From: Megascapheus bottae | Taxonomy: Eukaryota; Chordata; Mammalia; Rodentia; Geomyidae | DNA: 64,000 nucleotides | Direction of reading: 5' to 3' | Assembly (NCBI GenBank): GCA_024803745.1 | Contig: JANJXV010000020.1 | Location: 22,370,777-22,434,776, forward strand | Shown: positions 1-11,303 of the stretch, one piece after another | How the letters are laid out: every line of letters starts with the position of its first letter | Position numbering within the stretch: the stretch's first letter is position 1 | Program-made: the position numbers and the translations under genes | Notes under the pieces: model-generated | The model's database searches: none | What the model saw: the letters and a program-made list of their open reading frames with translations, nothing else | Told to the model about the DNA's origin: nothing

Positions 1-560
1 TGTTCAATTTGCTTGCTGGTTGGAGGCTCTCTGTGACCAGTACCACATCCTCATTCTTTTACCTTGCACAGACATTACTCTTTCCTCCTCCAGGATACCC
101 TTTGCACCCCTAATTCCATCACATAGTGTGTGACCATGAGGATTCACTGGCAAGTAAAGCAAATGCTAAGTGCTACCCAGGGGTCCTACTCCTCCACAGG
201 TGATCATCTGACTGGGCTGGGTAACAGCATCCAGTGTGAGGATGCATGGTTTGAGGCATTCAATCACCAGCTGTGCATTTCTGCCCAAAACTAGAGATCT
301 TCGAAATAATCGGTGAGTGTTGGTCCATCATCTATTTTGTAATACAATCCAATGTCTGCTGACTATGAACCATTCATTCTATGCAAGCTCATTTCAGTTT
401 GGCGGTCTATCAATCTACTATATTTTATAAATATATATATAGCTAGGCCTATATTAATCATTAAATACTGAAAAGCAAATTGAGAAAGATTCTTTTACAT
501 AAACATTTTATCTCATGATTGAGCTAACAAAATCAACAATAACACTTGAAGTAATGTCCT

Positions 561-598
561 AAATATATATATATGTACATATATATATATATATATAG
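561..598. repeat. (TA)n microsatellite
   Basis: Alternating TA with a short GTAC interruption, within PTH2R intron 1. Confidence 0.9.
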
Positions 599-656
599 TA
601 TCTATCACTCTTAAGTTAGTTATGAAATTTCAAAGTAAATTATAACCATAACCTAA

Positions 657-854
657 GGGGCTGGGAGTTTGGCCTAGTGGTACAGTGTTTGCCTAGCATG
701 CATGAAGACCCAGGTTCTATTCCTTGCTATCACATACATAGAAAAAAAAGCCAGAAGTGGTGCTGAGGCTCAAGTGGTAGAGCTCCAGCCTTGAGAAAAT
801 CCAAGGACAGTGCTCAGGCCCTGAGCTCAAGCCCAGGACTGGCAAAAAAAAAGA
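657..854 (+). mobile_element. Dimeric SINE, IDL-Geo-like
   Basis: The left monomer is tRNA-like, with an A box (TGGCCTAGTGG) and a B-box remnant. An A-rich linker follows, then the right monomer ending CAGGACTGGCA and poly(A). This is the dominant SINE of the window. Confidence 0.93.
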
Positions 855-1798
855 ATCCCAGTCTTAGTATGACTCTACTGAAGATGAAAAAACAAGCTAA
901 GAGAATGCAGGTAGGTAAATTGCTTTAGACCACAGATTGTTTCAAGTAATACAAGTCTAGGGGGTGAGGTATTCTGGTGATTTAGTATTCCTCAGGAATA
1001 CTAAAAATTCCTTCCAAGTGTTGATGTGGTCATGAGTATAACAAACAGGTTTTTAAACTGTGTTTTTAGGATAATGGAAATCTAAACCAACCATTCAAGG
1101 AACATCTTTCAGGTGTATGATAGCATCAACCCAGGCCTAGTTTTAAAAGGCTCATTTGACGATCCATGTGCGCCCTCTATCGCATCTAAGAGAAATCATT
1201 TCCATTCAGCTTCCATTCTCCCGGCTCTTCAAGGGCAGAACACTTCCCCTCCACAAAGCTAACTATAAAACTTCACATTTTATTTCACTCAAAAACGTTT
1301 GGATAAACTGTTCTTTGCTCATGAAAGGGACTCCTTCTGGGGGTGGAGGGGAAAAGGTCGCCTGAAAATCATCCCTAGTCTTTGTACTAGGGAAACGGCC
1401 ATCCTTTTTCTTTTTGATACCATCGTGATGAAGTTCTGTCTATCCTTTGCTCTCGAGATACGTGGTTCTCGGTCAGAGAGCGCCGGCCGTTCCATCTAGC
1501 CATGACCCTTCACCAGCACAAGTTTAAAGACTCCCAGGCCAAGGATCCGCTGCCCGCAGACGGACGCACACAGAAAGTCACTTGGGGATGAGTTAGAACA
1601 AGTACCTCGGGGAAGTTCCCTCGCCATCCAGCTGCGCATTCTGGATTTCCAAGCCCAGTGAAGCCAAAGCGGCCCCTTAGTGCGCAGGTGACAAGGTGCT
1701 GGTTCCACAGTGCGGGGGACCCGGGACATCACCCGTGCCGCGCGTGCCTTCAGAAGACCACCGACTGCCCGCCAGGCCCCGGGGGAGAGGGGTGTGGG

Positions 1799-1800
<2 letters not shown>

Positions 1801-1844
<44 letters not shown>
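1801..1844. repeat. (GT)n microsatellite in PTH2R intron 1
   Basis: About 22 GT units, which read as (CA)n in the PTH2R transcript, starting about 70 nt downstream of the exon 1 donor. Confidence 0.97.
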
Positions 1845-1846
<2 letters not shown>

Positions 1847-1915
1847 GCGCGCCTTCTCCGGACCACGCCGAGCCTGGAGGCCCGGGGAAGCAGGCGTGTC
1901 AGGACGAGCTCCTAC

Positions 1916-1990
1916 CTGGGCTCCAGCGAGCAGACAGCAGCGGAGAACCAGCCACCCCCAGACATGGCGGGACGGCCCCGGCCAGCCCAT
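1916..1990 (-). CDS. PTH2R: PTH2R coding exon 1 (signal peptide of parathyroid hormone 2 receptor)
   Basis: The exon encodes 25 residues, MGWPGPSR, HVWGWLVL, RCCLLAGAQ, and ends exactly at a CAG|GTAGGA splice donor (GT at 1915-1914). PTH2R is a class B G-protein-coupled receptor for TIP39. As I know it, human exon 1 also encodes 25 residues, starts MAG and shares HVWGWL, CLLA and a final AQ. The segment has the Arg then Leu/Cys-rich hydrophobic core of a signal peptide. An in-frame upstream ATG at 2080 would add 30 Arg/Pro-rich residues; I chose 1990 from length agreement with human. It lies in a CpG-rich block downstream of PIKFYVE on the same strand, as in human. The remaining exons lie beyond position 1. 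What I infer is orthology; the splice donor and sequence are seen directly. Confidence 0.87.
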
Positions 1991-2560
1991 GCCACGACGC
2001 GTCGGCGCGCGGAGGCCGGCTCGTCTTCCTGGAGGTCGGGAGAAGCTCCCGCGCTCACCAACTTGGCTGGAGCCCCACAAACTTGTGGCGGGGAGCGAGG
2101 CGGCACTGGGTTGAGGACGGTTGGGCGGGAACGCAGGGTCCGGGGATGATGGCCGGCCGCGCCTCTCCAGGAGCGAATGTCCCGCGGGGCTACGGCTCCC
2201 GACGGTCCAGGCTTCCCAGGAGAAAGGCTGGCGCGCCGGTCTGGACTACAGCCCCGCGCTGCGGCGGCGGGCGGTGGAGGTGGAGCGGGCGGCCCCTGCG
2301 CGCCCCGCCGCTGCAGACGCGCGCGGCTCCCGGAGGCGCTGGGATCCCATCGCAGCCCCCACCCCCCACACCGGGGCACCGATCCACACGCAGTGCCACC
2401 AGGCTGTCTGCTTCCAGCAGTCCGTCCTGAGTCCCCACGTGGTCTCAAAGGACGCCCCGTGTCCTCCTGGAGAGGGCCCCAAGTTTCCAGCTGCCCAGAT
2501 GCATCCAGACCCACCACCCCAGGGAGAAAGGACGGTGTGGACACAGGTTGTCTAGGTCAG

Positions 2561-2872
2561 GAGGCTCCCCGCGTCTTCGGTGTCTCAAGTTCTCTGCCAA
2601 AAACAAAAACAAGAAAAGCGTGTCCGCAATCAAATAATGGACACGGTGCAGCTGAGTATCTTGGTATGTCATCTAGAAACATAGAAGAAATTAGACTTTC
2701 AAAGCTTAATCCTGACAGTTATCTGGCTGGAGCTCAGGAAGAAAGCAGACAACAAACAGCAGAGAAACCCGTGGCCTTTTGAAGGCGGAAATTGGCTTCA
2801 GCAGAAGGGAAAACATGGCCCAGAAATGAAGAACTCTGTCCAGACTCCAAACTGATATGCAAGGTGAACGGA
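2561..2872. other. Intergenic, no feature recognised
   Basis: Sequence flanking the PTH2R CpG island. GC content drops sharply after about 2580. I see no gene or repeat signature. Confidence 0.5.
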
Positions 2873-3020
2873 CAGTGGTGCCTCATACCTAAAATCCTAG
2901 CTATTAAGGAGGCTGAGAACTGAAGGATCAAGGTTCAAAGCCATCCCTGGCAGAAAAGCTCGAGACTCCATTTCCAGTTAACCAACAAAAAAGCTTGACT
3001 GGGTGAAAGTCCAGGAGCTC
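2873..3020 (+). mobile_element. B1-headed SINE fragment
   Basis: A degenerate 7SL/B1-like head (CCTAAAATCCTAGCTATTAAGG) is followed by the GATCAAGGTTCAAAGCC block. The right monomer is cut short. Confidence 0.7.
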
Positions 3021-3034
3021 AGCAAAAAGTAACA

Positions 3035-4195
3035 AAAGTTTCTGACGAGTAAAGCTAAAAAGCCTCAGAATCGGATAGCTTTGCCAGTGAAGTATCTGAT
3101 CAAGGACTAATCCCCAGAATATACAAGTAGCTGAAGAAACTAAACCCCCAACCCTTCCATAACTTAATTAATAAATGATCAAGGAAACAAATGTTTCACA
3201 ATGAAGTTTAATGGCCAGTAAATAAATAAATCTCAACATATCTGACCACAAAGAAAATTCACATCAAAACCACACTGAAATTCTACCTCACACCAGTTAG
3301 AATGCCTATCATCAAGAATACAAACAATAAATGCTGGTGAGAATGAAGGGCTCTTATAAACAGTTGTTGGGAATTTAAATTAGTGCAATTAGTATAGAGA
3401 TCCCTCCCAAAAATAAAAAAACCCTAAAAATACAACTATCATATGATCCAACAAAATCACCCGTGAGCATTTATTCAATGGATAAAATAAAGACATCTGA
3501 ACATATATGTTCATTACTTCACTATTCACCACATCCAAGTTACAGACACGGCCCAGATGTCCTACAATGAACCAAGAAAATATGGCACATATATATATAT
3601 ATGTATATATACAATGGAATTTTATTCACCCATGAGGAAAAATAATAGCATTGAAGTAATAATAATAATAAAAATGCATGCACCTTGAAATTTTTATGTT
3701 GACTAGAATTAGGCCTAGAAAGACAAAAGACCCATGTTTCCTCCCATATGTGGAAGTTAGATCTAAAATAAAAACATATAAAAGCAAGTGCTTTTATACT
3801 TGCGTACACACATACACACACACACACATATACATACACACAATCAAACTGATTATAAAGTTTGGTATACACAGAAGTCCCATGATGAAAACCCTGTGAA
3901 CAAGTAACAGATAATTTAACAAAATGAATACCAAGAAGCCAAAACGTGGCTTTTGTGAGACAGATGGAACTAAGGTTAGGGGGTAGATGAACCAACAGAG
4001 GAATTCTGGGTAATTACATTCATAGTACTCAATGCACATATGTGAAAGGGGAGCAGGCACCTTGAGGGAGGTGGATGCAGGAGAGATAGATGAGAACAAG
4101 AGGGAGAGGAAGAATGCATTAAGATGCACACAGCACATGTTGAATTGAAGCCCATTTGTACAATTACCAAGGTAATAAAATAATATTTTAAAAAG
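3035..4195 (+). mobile_element. Eroded LINE-1, ORF2 3' part and 3'UTR
   Basis: The sequence corresponds to the end of LINE-1 ORF2 (for example the segment at 3255-3345, 'cacaccagttagaatgcc') and then the 3'UTR. It carries many stops and indels. AT and CA simple repeats lie inside at about 3589-3612 and 3806-3842. Confidence 0.8.
3806..3842. repeat. (CA)n-rich microsatellite
   Basis: CA repeats interrupted by TA, inside the eroded LINE-1. Confidence 0.85.
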
Positions 4196-4211
4196 AAGCT
4201 AACTTCTATCA

Positions 4212-4380
4212 GCCGCTGGTGGCTCCTGTCTGAAATACGAGGTACTCAAAAGGCTGATATCTGAGAATCATAGTGCAAAGCTAGCCCATGCAGGAAAGTC
4301 CATGAGACTCTTATCTCCAGCCTTGGGAAAAAATGTTCAGGGACAGCACCCAAGCCCTGAGTTTGGAACTGACACAAACA
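4212..4380 (+). mobile_element. B1-headed SINE, degenerate
   Basis: Head and right monomer are both recognisable (GATATCTGAGAATCATAG; TTCAGGGACAGCACCCAAG) but diverged, so an old copy. Confidence 0.7.
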
Positions 4381-4556
4381 CATCAGAAAGAAAGAAAAAA
4401 ACCCTAACTTTTTACCTCACAATGTTCACGCTAAATATTTTCATATATGCTATACTAACATATTTAATTCATAATTACTAACAGCAAAGCCTATTATAAA
4501 ATACTGAGGAATTAATTTGTAGCTTAACAATAATAATACAAAAAGAGCAATGTAAT

Positions 4557-4773
4557 TTTTTGGGGGGTGGTCATGGGGCTTGAACTTGGCCTGGGTGCTG
4601 TCTCTGAGCTCTTCAACTCAAGGCTACTGCCCTACCCTTGAGCCAAGCCCCACTTCCCATTTTCTAGAGGTTAATTAGAGATAAAAGTCTCAGGTCCTTT
4701 TATGCCTGGGCTGGCTTTGAACCTTGATCCTCAGATCTCAGCCTCCTGAGTAGCTAGGATTATAGGCAGGAGC
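4557..4773 (-). mobile_element. B1-headed SINE with Geo-like right monomer
   Basis: Read on the minus strand, the head is CCTATAATCCTAGCTACTCA, followed by the right monomer with CTTGAGTTGAAGAGCTCAG. The gene-distal end is G-rich rather than poly(T). Confidence 0.9.
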
Positions 4774-4951
4774 AATGCAATTCTTAGTTTTTCTCTACAG
4801 AAGATGGAAGGAAATAATAAACTCAGAACTTACATGACAGTGAAGATAAAAACCTAAAGAAAATTAGAAAGTTGGACAACTATGCTCTTTCTCCCATCCC
4901 ATTTCCTCTCCCTATTTTCTCTAATTTGATAAATGACAAATGTTTTACATG
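4774..4951. other. Intergenic, no feature recognised
   Basis: Short AT-rich stretch between a SINE and the solo LTR, with nothing identified. Confidence 0.5.
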
Positions 4952-4957
4952 TTTCTT

Positions 4958-5438
4958 TGTTGGAGACCATTGCTCTCAGCCTCCTGAGGGAGTAAGATTA
5001 TAAGATGGCACCTGGCAGCTCGCCAATGAGTCAGTACTTACTGACCAGGAAGTTTCTTTGCATTTGTTGATTTGTTTCTTCCGTGCTTGTGGATAGAGTG
5101 GATCCTAGATTTCTTCCAGGTTTGTTTGCTGCTTTGCAGATGACCTTTACTGTGATTGGCTGCTTAAGGATATAAATAGTGTGGGATTTCCGGGGAAGGG
5201 AGAAGAAAGGAGAAAGGCAGAGAGAAGGAGGGAGAAGAGAGAAAGAGAAGAGAAGAGAAGAGAAGAGAAGAGAAGAGAAGAGAAGAGAAGAGAAGAGAAG
5301 AGAAGAGAAGAGAGAAGGAGAAAGGCAGAGAGAGAAGAAAGGAGAGAGAAATAAAAGACCTCTGCTTGCACCGATCTGAGTCTGTGATCATTCCCAGACT
5401 GCCTTCAAAGTGACGCGTCGTTGTGGTGGGCAGTGACA
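4958..5438 (+). mobile_element. Solo LTR of an endogenous retrovirus, class II type
   Basis: The element begins TGTTGG, ends GTGACA and is flanked by identical 6-bp duplications TTTCTT (4952-4957 and 5439-5444). Six-base duplications fit class II (beta-like, ERVK/IAP-type) elements. It has an inverted CCAAT box (ATTGG, 5155), a TATA box (TATAAATA, 5171-5178) and a polyadenylation signal (AATAAA, 5350-5355), giving a readable U3-R-U5 order on the plus strand. A GA-rich pentamer array sits between TATA and the poly(A) signal. No internal viral genes remain, so this is the product of LTR-LTR recombination. It could still act as a promoter or poly(A) site; that is inference. Confidence 0.92.
5218..5343. 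repeat. GA-rich tandem array, (AGAAG)n, inside the LTR
   Basis: About 16-17 units of the pentamer AGAAG (about 5238-5320), flanked by less regular GA-rich sequence, within the LTR's transcribed region upstream of the AATAAA. Confidence 0.93.
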
Positions 5439-5752
5439 TTTCTTAAATAATTAGATAACTTTCTCTGTCCTAGCAAACCACCCAAACTTCAGCTTATCTT
5501 GCCTCTGTTCCCTCTTACACTATCAGAAAAAGCTTTAAAATATGTGCCCCAAATTTTTTGACACACACCTCATGAGAGATTTGAGGTTCTAAGTCTCTTC
5601 CCCATAAATCTGGATCTGGGAAGCTGGACCCATAGAAGACAGTGGAAGTGAGCACTGGCCTTTCAAAATTTGCAACTTCCCTAGATGTAATAGTAACCCC
5701 TTTGTAAAACTCATTAATAATAATAATGAAAATTTTTAAAAAGAAATTTGCA

Positions 5753-5948
5753 GGGCCAGGAGTTTGGCCTAATGGTAGAGTGCTTGCCCAGCATGCACGA
5801 AGACCAGGGTTAGATTCCTCAGTACAACATACATAGAAAAAAAGCTGGATGTGGTGCTGTGGCTCAAGTGGTAGAGCTCTATCCTTGAGAAAGCCCAAGG
5901 ACAATGCTCAGGCCCTGAGTTCAAGCCCAGAACGGGCAAAAAAAAGTA
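5753..5948 (+). mobile_element. Dimeric SINE, IDL-Geo-like
   Basis: Complete dimer with moderate divergence, ending CAGAACGGGCA and poly(A). Confidence 0.92.
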
Positions 5949-7620
5949 AAAAGAAAATAATAAATTTGCAGCTTCCACTTCTAAGTTCCAGAAATCATTT
6001 TCACCTTGGGAATCTCACCACTGTGCTGTGAGGACATCTCCAGAAGGAAGTCTAATGGAAACAACTAAGAATCTCAGAGATCTATCCACTGATATTCCAC
6101 TGAAACACATTGGGAATGAATTTTCTATCCCAAGGTGAATTGCCTCTGCTGGTGACAAATTCAGCATTGGTCTCATTCAAATTATAGATTTCTGAGCTCA
6201 ATAAAGGACTTGTACTTTCTTTATCCCATTAAATTTGGGGGGAGCATATTATACAGCAATAGCAACTAAACCTTACCACCACCATCACCAGCCTTTTCTA
6301 ATTCCTATTCCTGCCTGCTAATATAGGATATGAGAACAGCTTAATTTTCTTAGTAATTAGGTCACTTACAATCAGGAGTCAATCTTAGCCAAGAGGTGGG
6401 GTAACAGGAATTTCCTTCTGCTCTTACAAACATTTTCTCTTTTCAAAACAAGACAGCTTCCTTGGCAATGGCACCTGTGTATATCAAGAGTTCTTCAGAA
6501 ATGCCATAGACTCCAAGAATATCAGTATTTGAAAACTTTTCAACTTCCTCCCAAATATCATCCCTGCATATCCATAACCATGTTATGGTGGTAAGAATAC
6601 ATCTAACACAGTAGAAAGGAAGACTTACATGGCACAGGACTGACTGAACTAGCCAAGAGCATGAATTTCATGGCTGCAAATTGATGACTAGAATATTTTA
6701 TAGTACTCATTTTACAAATTTCTTTCATAAGTTTTGCATTCTGCAAAACACTTGTACATAACAGAATATCCCCATCCCCCAAACAACTCTCAAATGCTGG
6801 TAAGCTTGGGGTCTCAGTTTCTGTGACAGCACCAGTTAGATGAGGAAACTGCAACTAAGAAATTAGCTGAGTTACTTGTAGATGGACGGGATGACAAGTG
6901 GAGAGCTCAGCCTTATCTCCTGCTTTCCCTGTTTATCCTTCTACTTTCTCCCCTGCTCTGCCCTTACGTGACACACTTCAACATCTGAGAGTACGCGTAA
7001 ATTCTAAGTGCTCCTTCATTCATTTTTTTATTTCCCCCACAGAGCTAACCTTCCAGTTGAATCACATTTTTGAAGAGATTCTTGTTAAACTCGAGGATTA
7101 GTCACATTTCAGTCTGTATGACATATCTATAGATGATGTAAGTATTTAGGTACAGGGATGCAGATGTGCCCAAAAACGTACAAACTAAAAAGAGAGATTT
7201 AGCTGCAAGACCCTTCCAACCCACTAGAATATGGATTCTAGAATTGCATGATAGAATGATAGATAATTGGACATGGCTAGAAAGTTGTGACATGGAGGTG
7301 TTTTATAGGGAAATGCGTGCTCCAGTAGATGCAGTGCAGCATTTCATAGGGACCTAAAAGAACAGCAATGCAATGACAACAAACCAGTCTCTATGCTGGA
7401 CACCAGCAAAGAAAATAACCCTGTTCTGGGTTGAAAGAGACCTTAAAAAAGAAAGGTTAACAGGACTGTTCTGATTTGTCATGGAAAGTAAAAAGGACTG
7501 ATATTTAAAAGAAAAAAAGCAAAACAAAACAAAACCTGGTTGCAAGTCTTAAGAGATTGAAAGAATGAGACACATATGGGTATTATTTGAATAGGTACTG
7601 TTGCAAGAAAAGTATTGTTA
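5949..7620. other. Intergenic, no feature recognised
   Basis: AT-rich sequence without recognisable coding, RNA or repeat signatures. Short open frames have no domain or codon-bias support. Confidence 0.5.
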
Positions 7621-7624
7621 TAGG

Positions 7625-8230
7625 GGACAATTTCTTTTTTATTTAATGTATAAATTTTTAATCATTTTATTATCTTTAAGTAGTTGTACAAAGTAGTTGT
7701 CATTTACCAAAGCAGTTTGGGAATGCAGTGCGTAGTTTTTTTCTTGTTGGTCATGGGCCTGGGTTCTGTCCTTGAGCTTTTTCACTGGAGGCTAGTGCTT
7801 CATCACTTTGAGCCACTGCTCCACTTCTGGTTTTTAGGTGGTTAATTGGTAGTAAGAGTTTTCACAGGCTTTCCTGCCTAGGCTGGCTTTGAATCACTGT
7901 CCTCAGATCTCAGCCTCCTAGGATTACAGGCATGAGCCACTAACACCTGGCTAATACATCCCTTAGTCAATGTCAACCCTTTCAACGTTCTCATCCATCC
8001 CTCCCAACCTACCTCTGCCCTCACTTAGCTTAGTTTTAGGTTATACATTAATTATTTTTCCTTTTAACAGAGAAGTTTGTGTGTATAATGTCTGTGGATC
8101 TGTGCTGTCATTTCAGCATCTTCACCCTTTCTTTAACCCATCCCTTCCCTTACGGTCTCAGTTCTGTGTTATATGCAATTAATTCTTGTCTTCATTCTCC
8201 CCGCTTCTCCTCAACCAAGTTTGGGTGGAT
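7625..8230 (-). mobile_element. Eroded LINE-1 3'UTR, split by a SINE
   Basis: AT-rich LINE-1 3'-end-like sequence in antisense, interrupted by the SINE at 7736-7952. It resembles the antisense stretch near 40,020-40,220. Confidence 0.5.
7736..7952 (-). mobile_element. B1-headed SINE
   Basis: On the minus strand the head CATGCCTGTAATCC is followed by the right monomer. It has inserted into an older antisense LINE-1. Confidence 0.85.
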
Positions 8231-8747
8231 TTGGAGAATGAAGAAAAGATGAAATTGGATAGTAGGTCTAACAGAAGTATTCAGATAGATTTAGGAAGAG
8301 ATAAAAGTGCAAGCTGGGACTTGAAGAAACTCAATGTGTCTGAGAATGTAGGTGGCCTCTTCATGCCATATGCATACACCCAGCCTAACTAAGCATGGCT
8401 CCTCTTATTGTACATCTGCTTCCTATCTGGAGCACAGTTAAGGAATGATTTTGTAAAGCAAGTGTACTTATCCTTTCTATTTTATAAATTTAGTTTTTAT
8501 TTTGGAAATATGAGGTCAATAATTGTCAAGTATAGATTGACAGTATCTATTAAACTTGCTTTTGTTCCTCCTTTAAAAAAAAACACTTCTATCCCTTTAC
8601 AGAAATATTCAAAAGATACAAATTCTTCTGAGTTAATACTATCTGCCCATCAAATATTTTTGATAAAAAATATCTTGATTTGTTGAATAAAACATATACA
8701 AATTAAGAACAAGAAAACATAAATATGCTTTCAAAATCAAAGAAATT

Positions 8748-8950
8748 GGGGCTGGGAGTTTGGCCTAGTGGCAGAATGCTTGCCTAGCATGCACGAAGAC
8801 CCGGGTTCGATTCCTCGGTACCACATACATAGAAAAAAAAAAGCTGGAAGTGGTGCTGAGGCTCAAGTGGTAGAGCTCTAGCCCTGAGAAAGTCCAAGGA
8901 CAGTGCTCAGGCCCTGAGCTCAAGCCCAGGACTGGCAAAAAAAAAAAAAG
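8748..8950 (+). mobile_element. Dimeric SINE, IDL-Geo-like
   Basis: Well-preserved copy with GGGTTCGATTCC B box, right monomer and A-tail. Confidence 0.94.
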
Positions 8951-8964
8951 ATGTTCCACTTTAC

Positions 8965-9140
8965 CAGACATTAGTAAAATGCAAAGTAAGAACTTGAAGA
9001 GATATCATTACACACCTGTTAAGACAACTAAGATAATAATGACATACCAGGTGCTGGTAAGAGCATGGAAAAAAAATCAAAGAAGTCATTCTTTGCAAAT
9101 TATATATTGTACTATTGCTGATCTTCTTTGCAAGCCATTT
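8965..9140 (+). mobile_element. Eroded LINE-1 ORF2 fragment
   Basis: 'atcattacacacctgttaag' and 'ggtgctggtaagagcatgg' match the usual LINE-1 ORF2 3' region in degenerate form. Confidence 0.55.
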
Positions 9141-10230
9141 AGATAAAATTACTAATTGTCTATTCTCCCCCTATGTTAAAATAAATCCATGGGATTTTTC
9201 CAAAATCACTACTAATACTATTTATTCTACGTCGCAGTTGTCTGAGTTATAGTGCTAGACAACTCAAAGTGTTCTAATGAATAATGTAAACAACTCTTGT
9301 ACTCCTGAAAATACAATAATACCCCCTCTGAAGAGCAAAGAGATATCCTTTCATTCTACAGAATTCCAAAGACAGGTACTGATGCATAATTTACTACAGC
9401 AGATTTTTAGGTGACTATTTCATTGGATATTATAGCAGGATAAATGAAGAAAATGCACTGAAGTCAATCCTATCCCATTTTGAAGAAAGGGAACATGGCA
9501 ATTTACAATTCATGTTTCATTTTGTTTTCAATTAAATAAACATTCCACTAGCCTCTGGAACAGAGAAGCACTATAATTCTTACTTTATTAAGCAATACAG
9601 CAGCATTATCTGCAAAAACAAAGCAAGGCATATAGTGAAAGGAAGTACCATGAATTTTAGGAATAGTTTGATTTTCCAGGTGCTATAATAGCTGGAAATC
9701 TGTTGAGGGGAAAAAATTATTTCTACAGGAATAGTTATGAAGGTTCAAGGCTTAGGGAGTGGGTAGATCTGAATATAAAGGGCTGGCAGGTATGCATACA
9801 GATATTTGTGGTTCCATTACATGGAAAAGGTGAGCCGCAGCACTGCACACAGGGAGAGGGGAAACAGTCAACTAAATCTCTCTGGGAATGTGCTGTGTTA
9901 AGAGTCCCCAGAACCAGTGCCTCTAGTTTGCCAGAGGTTTCAGAGAACTCCGAACCTGTTAGACTAAGGTTATGGTTCATTACATCAAAAGGCTATAGAT
10001 GAAATTTAACACAGGGGAAAGCATATGAAATGAAATACAGGCAAAGACAGAGGCAAGCTTCTGACTCATCTAACTCCTTTATCATCATCTAACTCTCTCA
10101 CTAAATCACTACATGGCAATGGATGGAGCACTGGTGACAACGGCTACCAAAGTCAACATTCCTCACAGAGGCTAGCAGATGACCATCGGTCCACAGGGCG
10201 TGTGTAGATGTTTCTCTGCCATGAGCCATG
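9141..10230. other. Intergenic, no feature recognised
   Basis: No repeat or gene signature seen. The frame at 9703-10002 has no family features I recognise. Confidence 0.5.
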
Positions 10231-10436
10231 AGTTTTTTTGTTTTTGTTTTTTTGCTTGTCCTGGGCTTGAGTTCATGGCCTGAGCATTGTCCTTGGACTT
10301 TTCCTCAAGGCTAGTGTTCTACCCTGAGCCACCGCACCACCTCTGGCTTTTTCTATGTATGTGGTACCGAGGAATCGAACCTGGGTCTTCGTGCATGCTA
10401 GGCAGGCACTTTACCACTAGGCCAAACTCCCAGCCC
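10231..10436 (-). mobile_element. Dimeric SINE, IDL-Geo-like
   Basis: Minus-strand copy. The poly(T) at its left end is the element's A-tail, and CCCAGCCC at the right is its 5' end. Confidence 0.93.
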
Positions 10437-11059
10437 ATAGAGCCATGAGTTTTAATTCCATAGGAAGACTAGCAGCACATCCAAGGAGAGAACGGCCATC
10501 ATTGCTCAGTGGAACATAGACTCCCTGCAATAAGATAATTGGTGCTGGGATCTTTTTTTTTTCATTCACTCCTGTTTTTTTTAATTTTTAGTTTGTGAGG
10601 ATTCTGTCTTCTTTCTTTATGTATGGTGTGTTCACGTATATATCCTTAGGAAATATAGGGGGGAAAAAGATAAAAAGGAATATCTGTTCTGGGATTGTTT
10701 TTGTTTTATTCAGAAAGAGAAAGTAACTAATAATTTTAGTGGAATACCTGAAAGAGAAAATTTAATCTTTTGGCATAACTGAAGCCTTACTTTGCTATAA
10801 CTTGATTTTATTTTAATCTGAGTAGTTTTTTTCTACTGGCAAGTCCCAGAAGTTATTACTCTTCATTGTATATAACATAAATACATAATAATAATACCTT
10901 CTGATATGTGATATATGAAGACACAGAAAAACATGAGTCCTCTCGCATCAATAGTGTCAATAGAAATTTGTTCATCTTTCCAAACAATATATCCTAAACA
11001 CATACTATGTTGAAAATTTCTTGACAGTAACAAAATTTCTTGGCTAAAATTTGTTTTAA

Positions 11060-11303
11060 ACCAAGTGCCACTGGCTCCTACCTAGAATCTTAGTTCCTCA
11101 AAGAAGCTGAGATCAGGAGTCTAGGTTCAAAGCCACCCAGGGCAGGAAAGACAGTAAGATCCTTATCTCCAATTAACCAGCAAAAATGTCAGAAGTAAAG
11201 TATGACTCGGGTGGTAGAGCCCTAGTCTTGAGCATAAAAAGCTAAGGGACAGTATCCGTGCCCCAAATTCTAGCCACAAGACCAGCACACAAAAAAAATC
11301 AAC
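11060..11303 (+). mobile_element. B1-headed SINE with Geo-like right monomer
   Basis: Head, CTTATCTCCAATTAACCAGC linker and right monomer (GACTCGGGTGGTAGAGCCC) are all present but diverged. Confidence 0.85.

Larger units (their letters stand above)
1..1915 (-). other. PTH2R: PTH2R intron 1 (5' part)
   Basis: This is intronic sequence read leftward from the PTH2R exon 1 donor. It contains a (GT)n tract at 1801-1844, one dimeric SINE at 657-854 and AT-rich simple repeats near 430 and 560-598. I see no further exon here. GC content and CpG density fall off left of about 1480. Confidence 0.7.
1480..2560. promoter_or_regulatory. PTH2R: CpG-rich island over the PTH2R promoter, exon 1 and start of intron 1
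   Basis: CpG dinucleotides are abundant here (for example around 1485, 1735-1760, 1845-1910, 1970-2030 and 2150-2340), while the surrounding DNA is CpG-poor and AT-rich. GC-box-like GGGCGG occurs near 2289. Because PTH2R exon 1 reads leftward from 1990, the core promoter and 5'UTR should lie at about 2000-2500. No TATA box is obvious. The long frames on the plus strand across this block are a by-product of high GC, not genes. Confidence 0.75.

Noticed and set aside
1496..2080. A 194-codon minus-strand frame as one protein
   Set aside because: Only 1990-1916 matches PTH2R. The frame then runs through a splice donor into the CA repeat and intron.
1658..2782. Several long overlapping open frames on the plus strand across the CpG island
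   Set aside because: They overlap in multiple frames, cross a GT microsatellite and are Pro/Arg/Gly-rich, as expected of random GC-rich DNA. The real gene signal here is PTH2R exon 1 on the minus strand.
5147..5439. Ser/Leu/Phe-rich or Arg/Glu-rich frames over the GA array
   Set aside because: Low-complexity translations of the (AGAAG)n array inside the LTR; no coding evidence.
8748..8820. tRNA gene-like sequence (also at every IDL-Geo copy)
   Set aside because: A and B boxes are present, but the sequence continues into the SINE right monomer and A-tail, is present in dozens of copies and does not close a tRNA acceptor stem.
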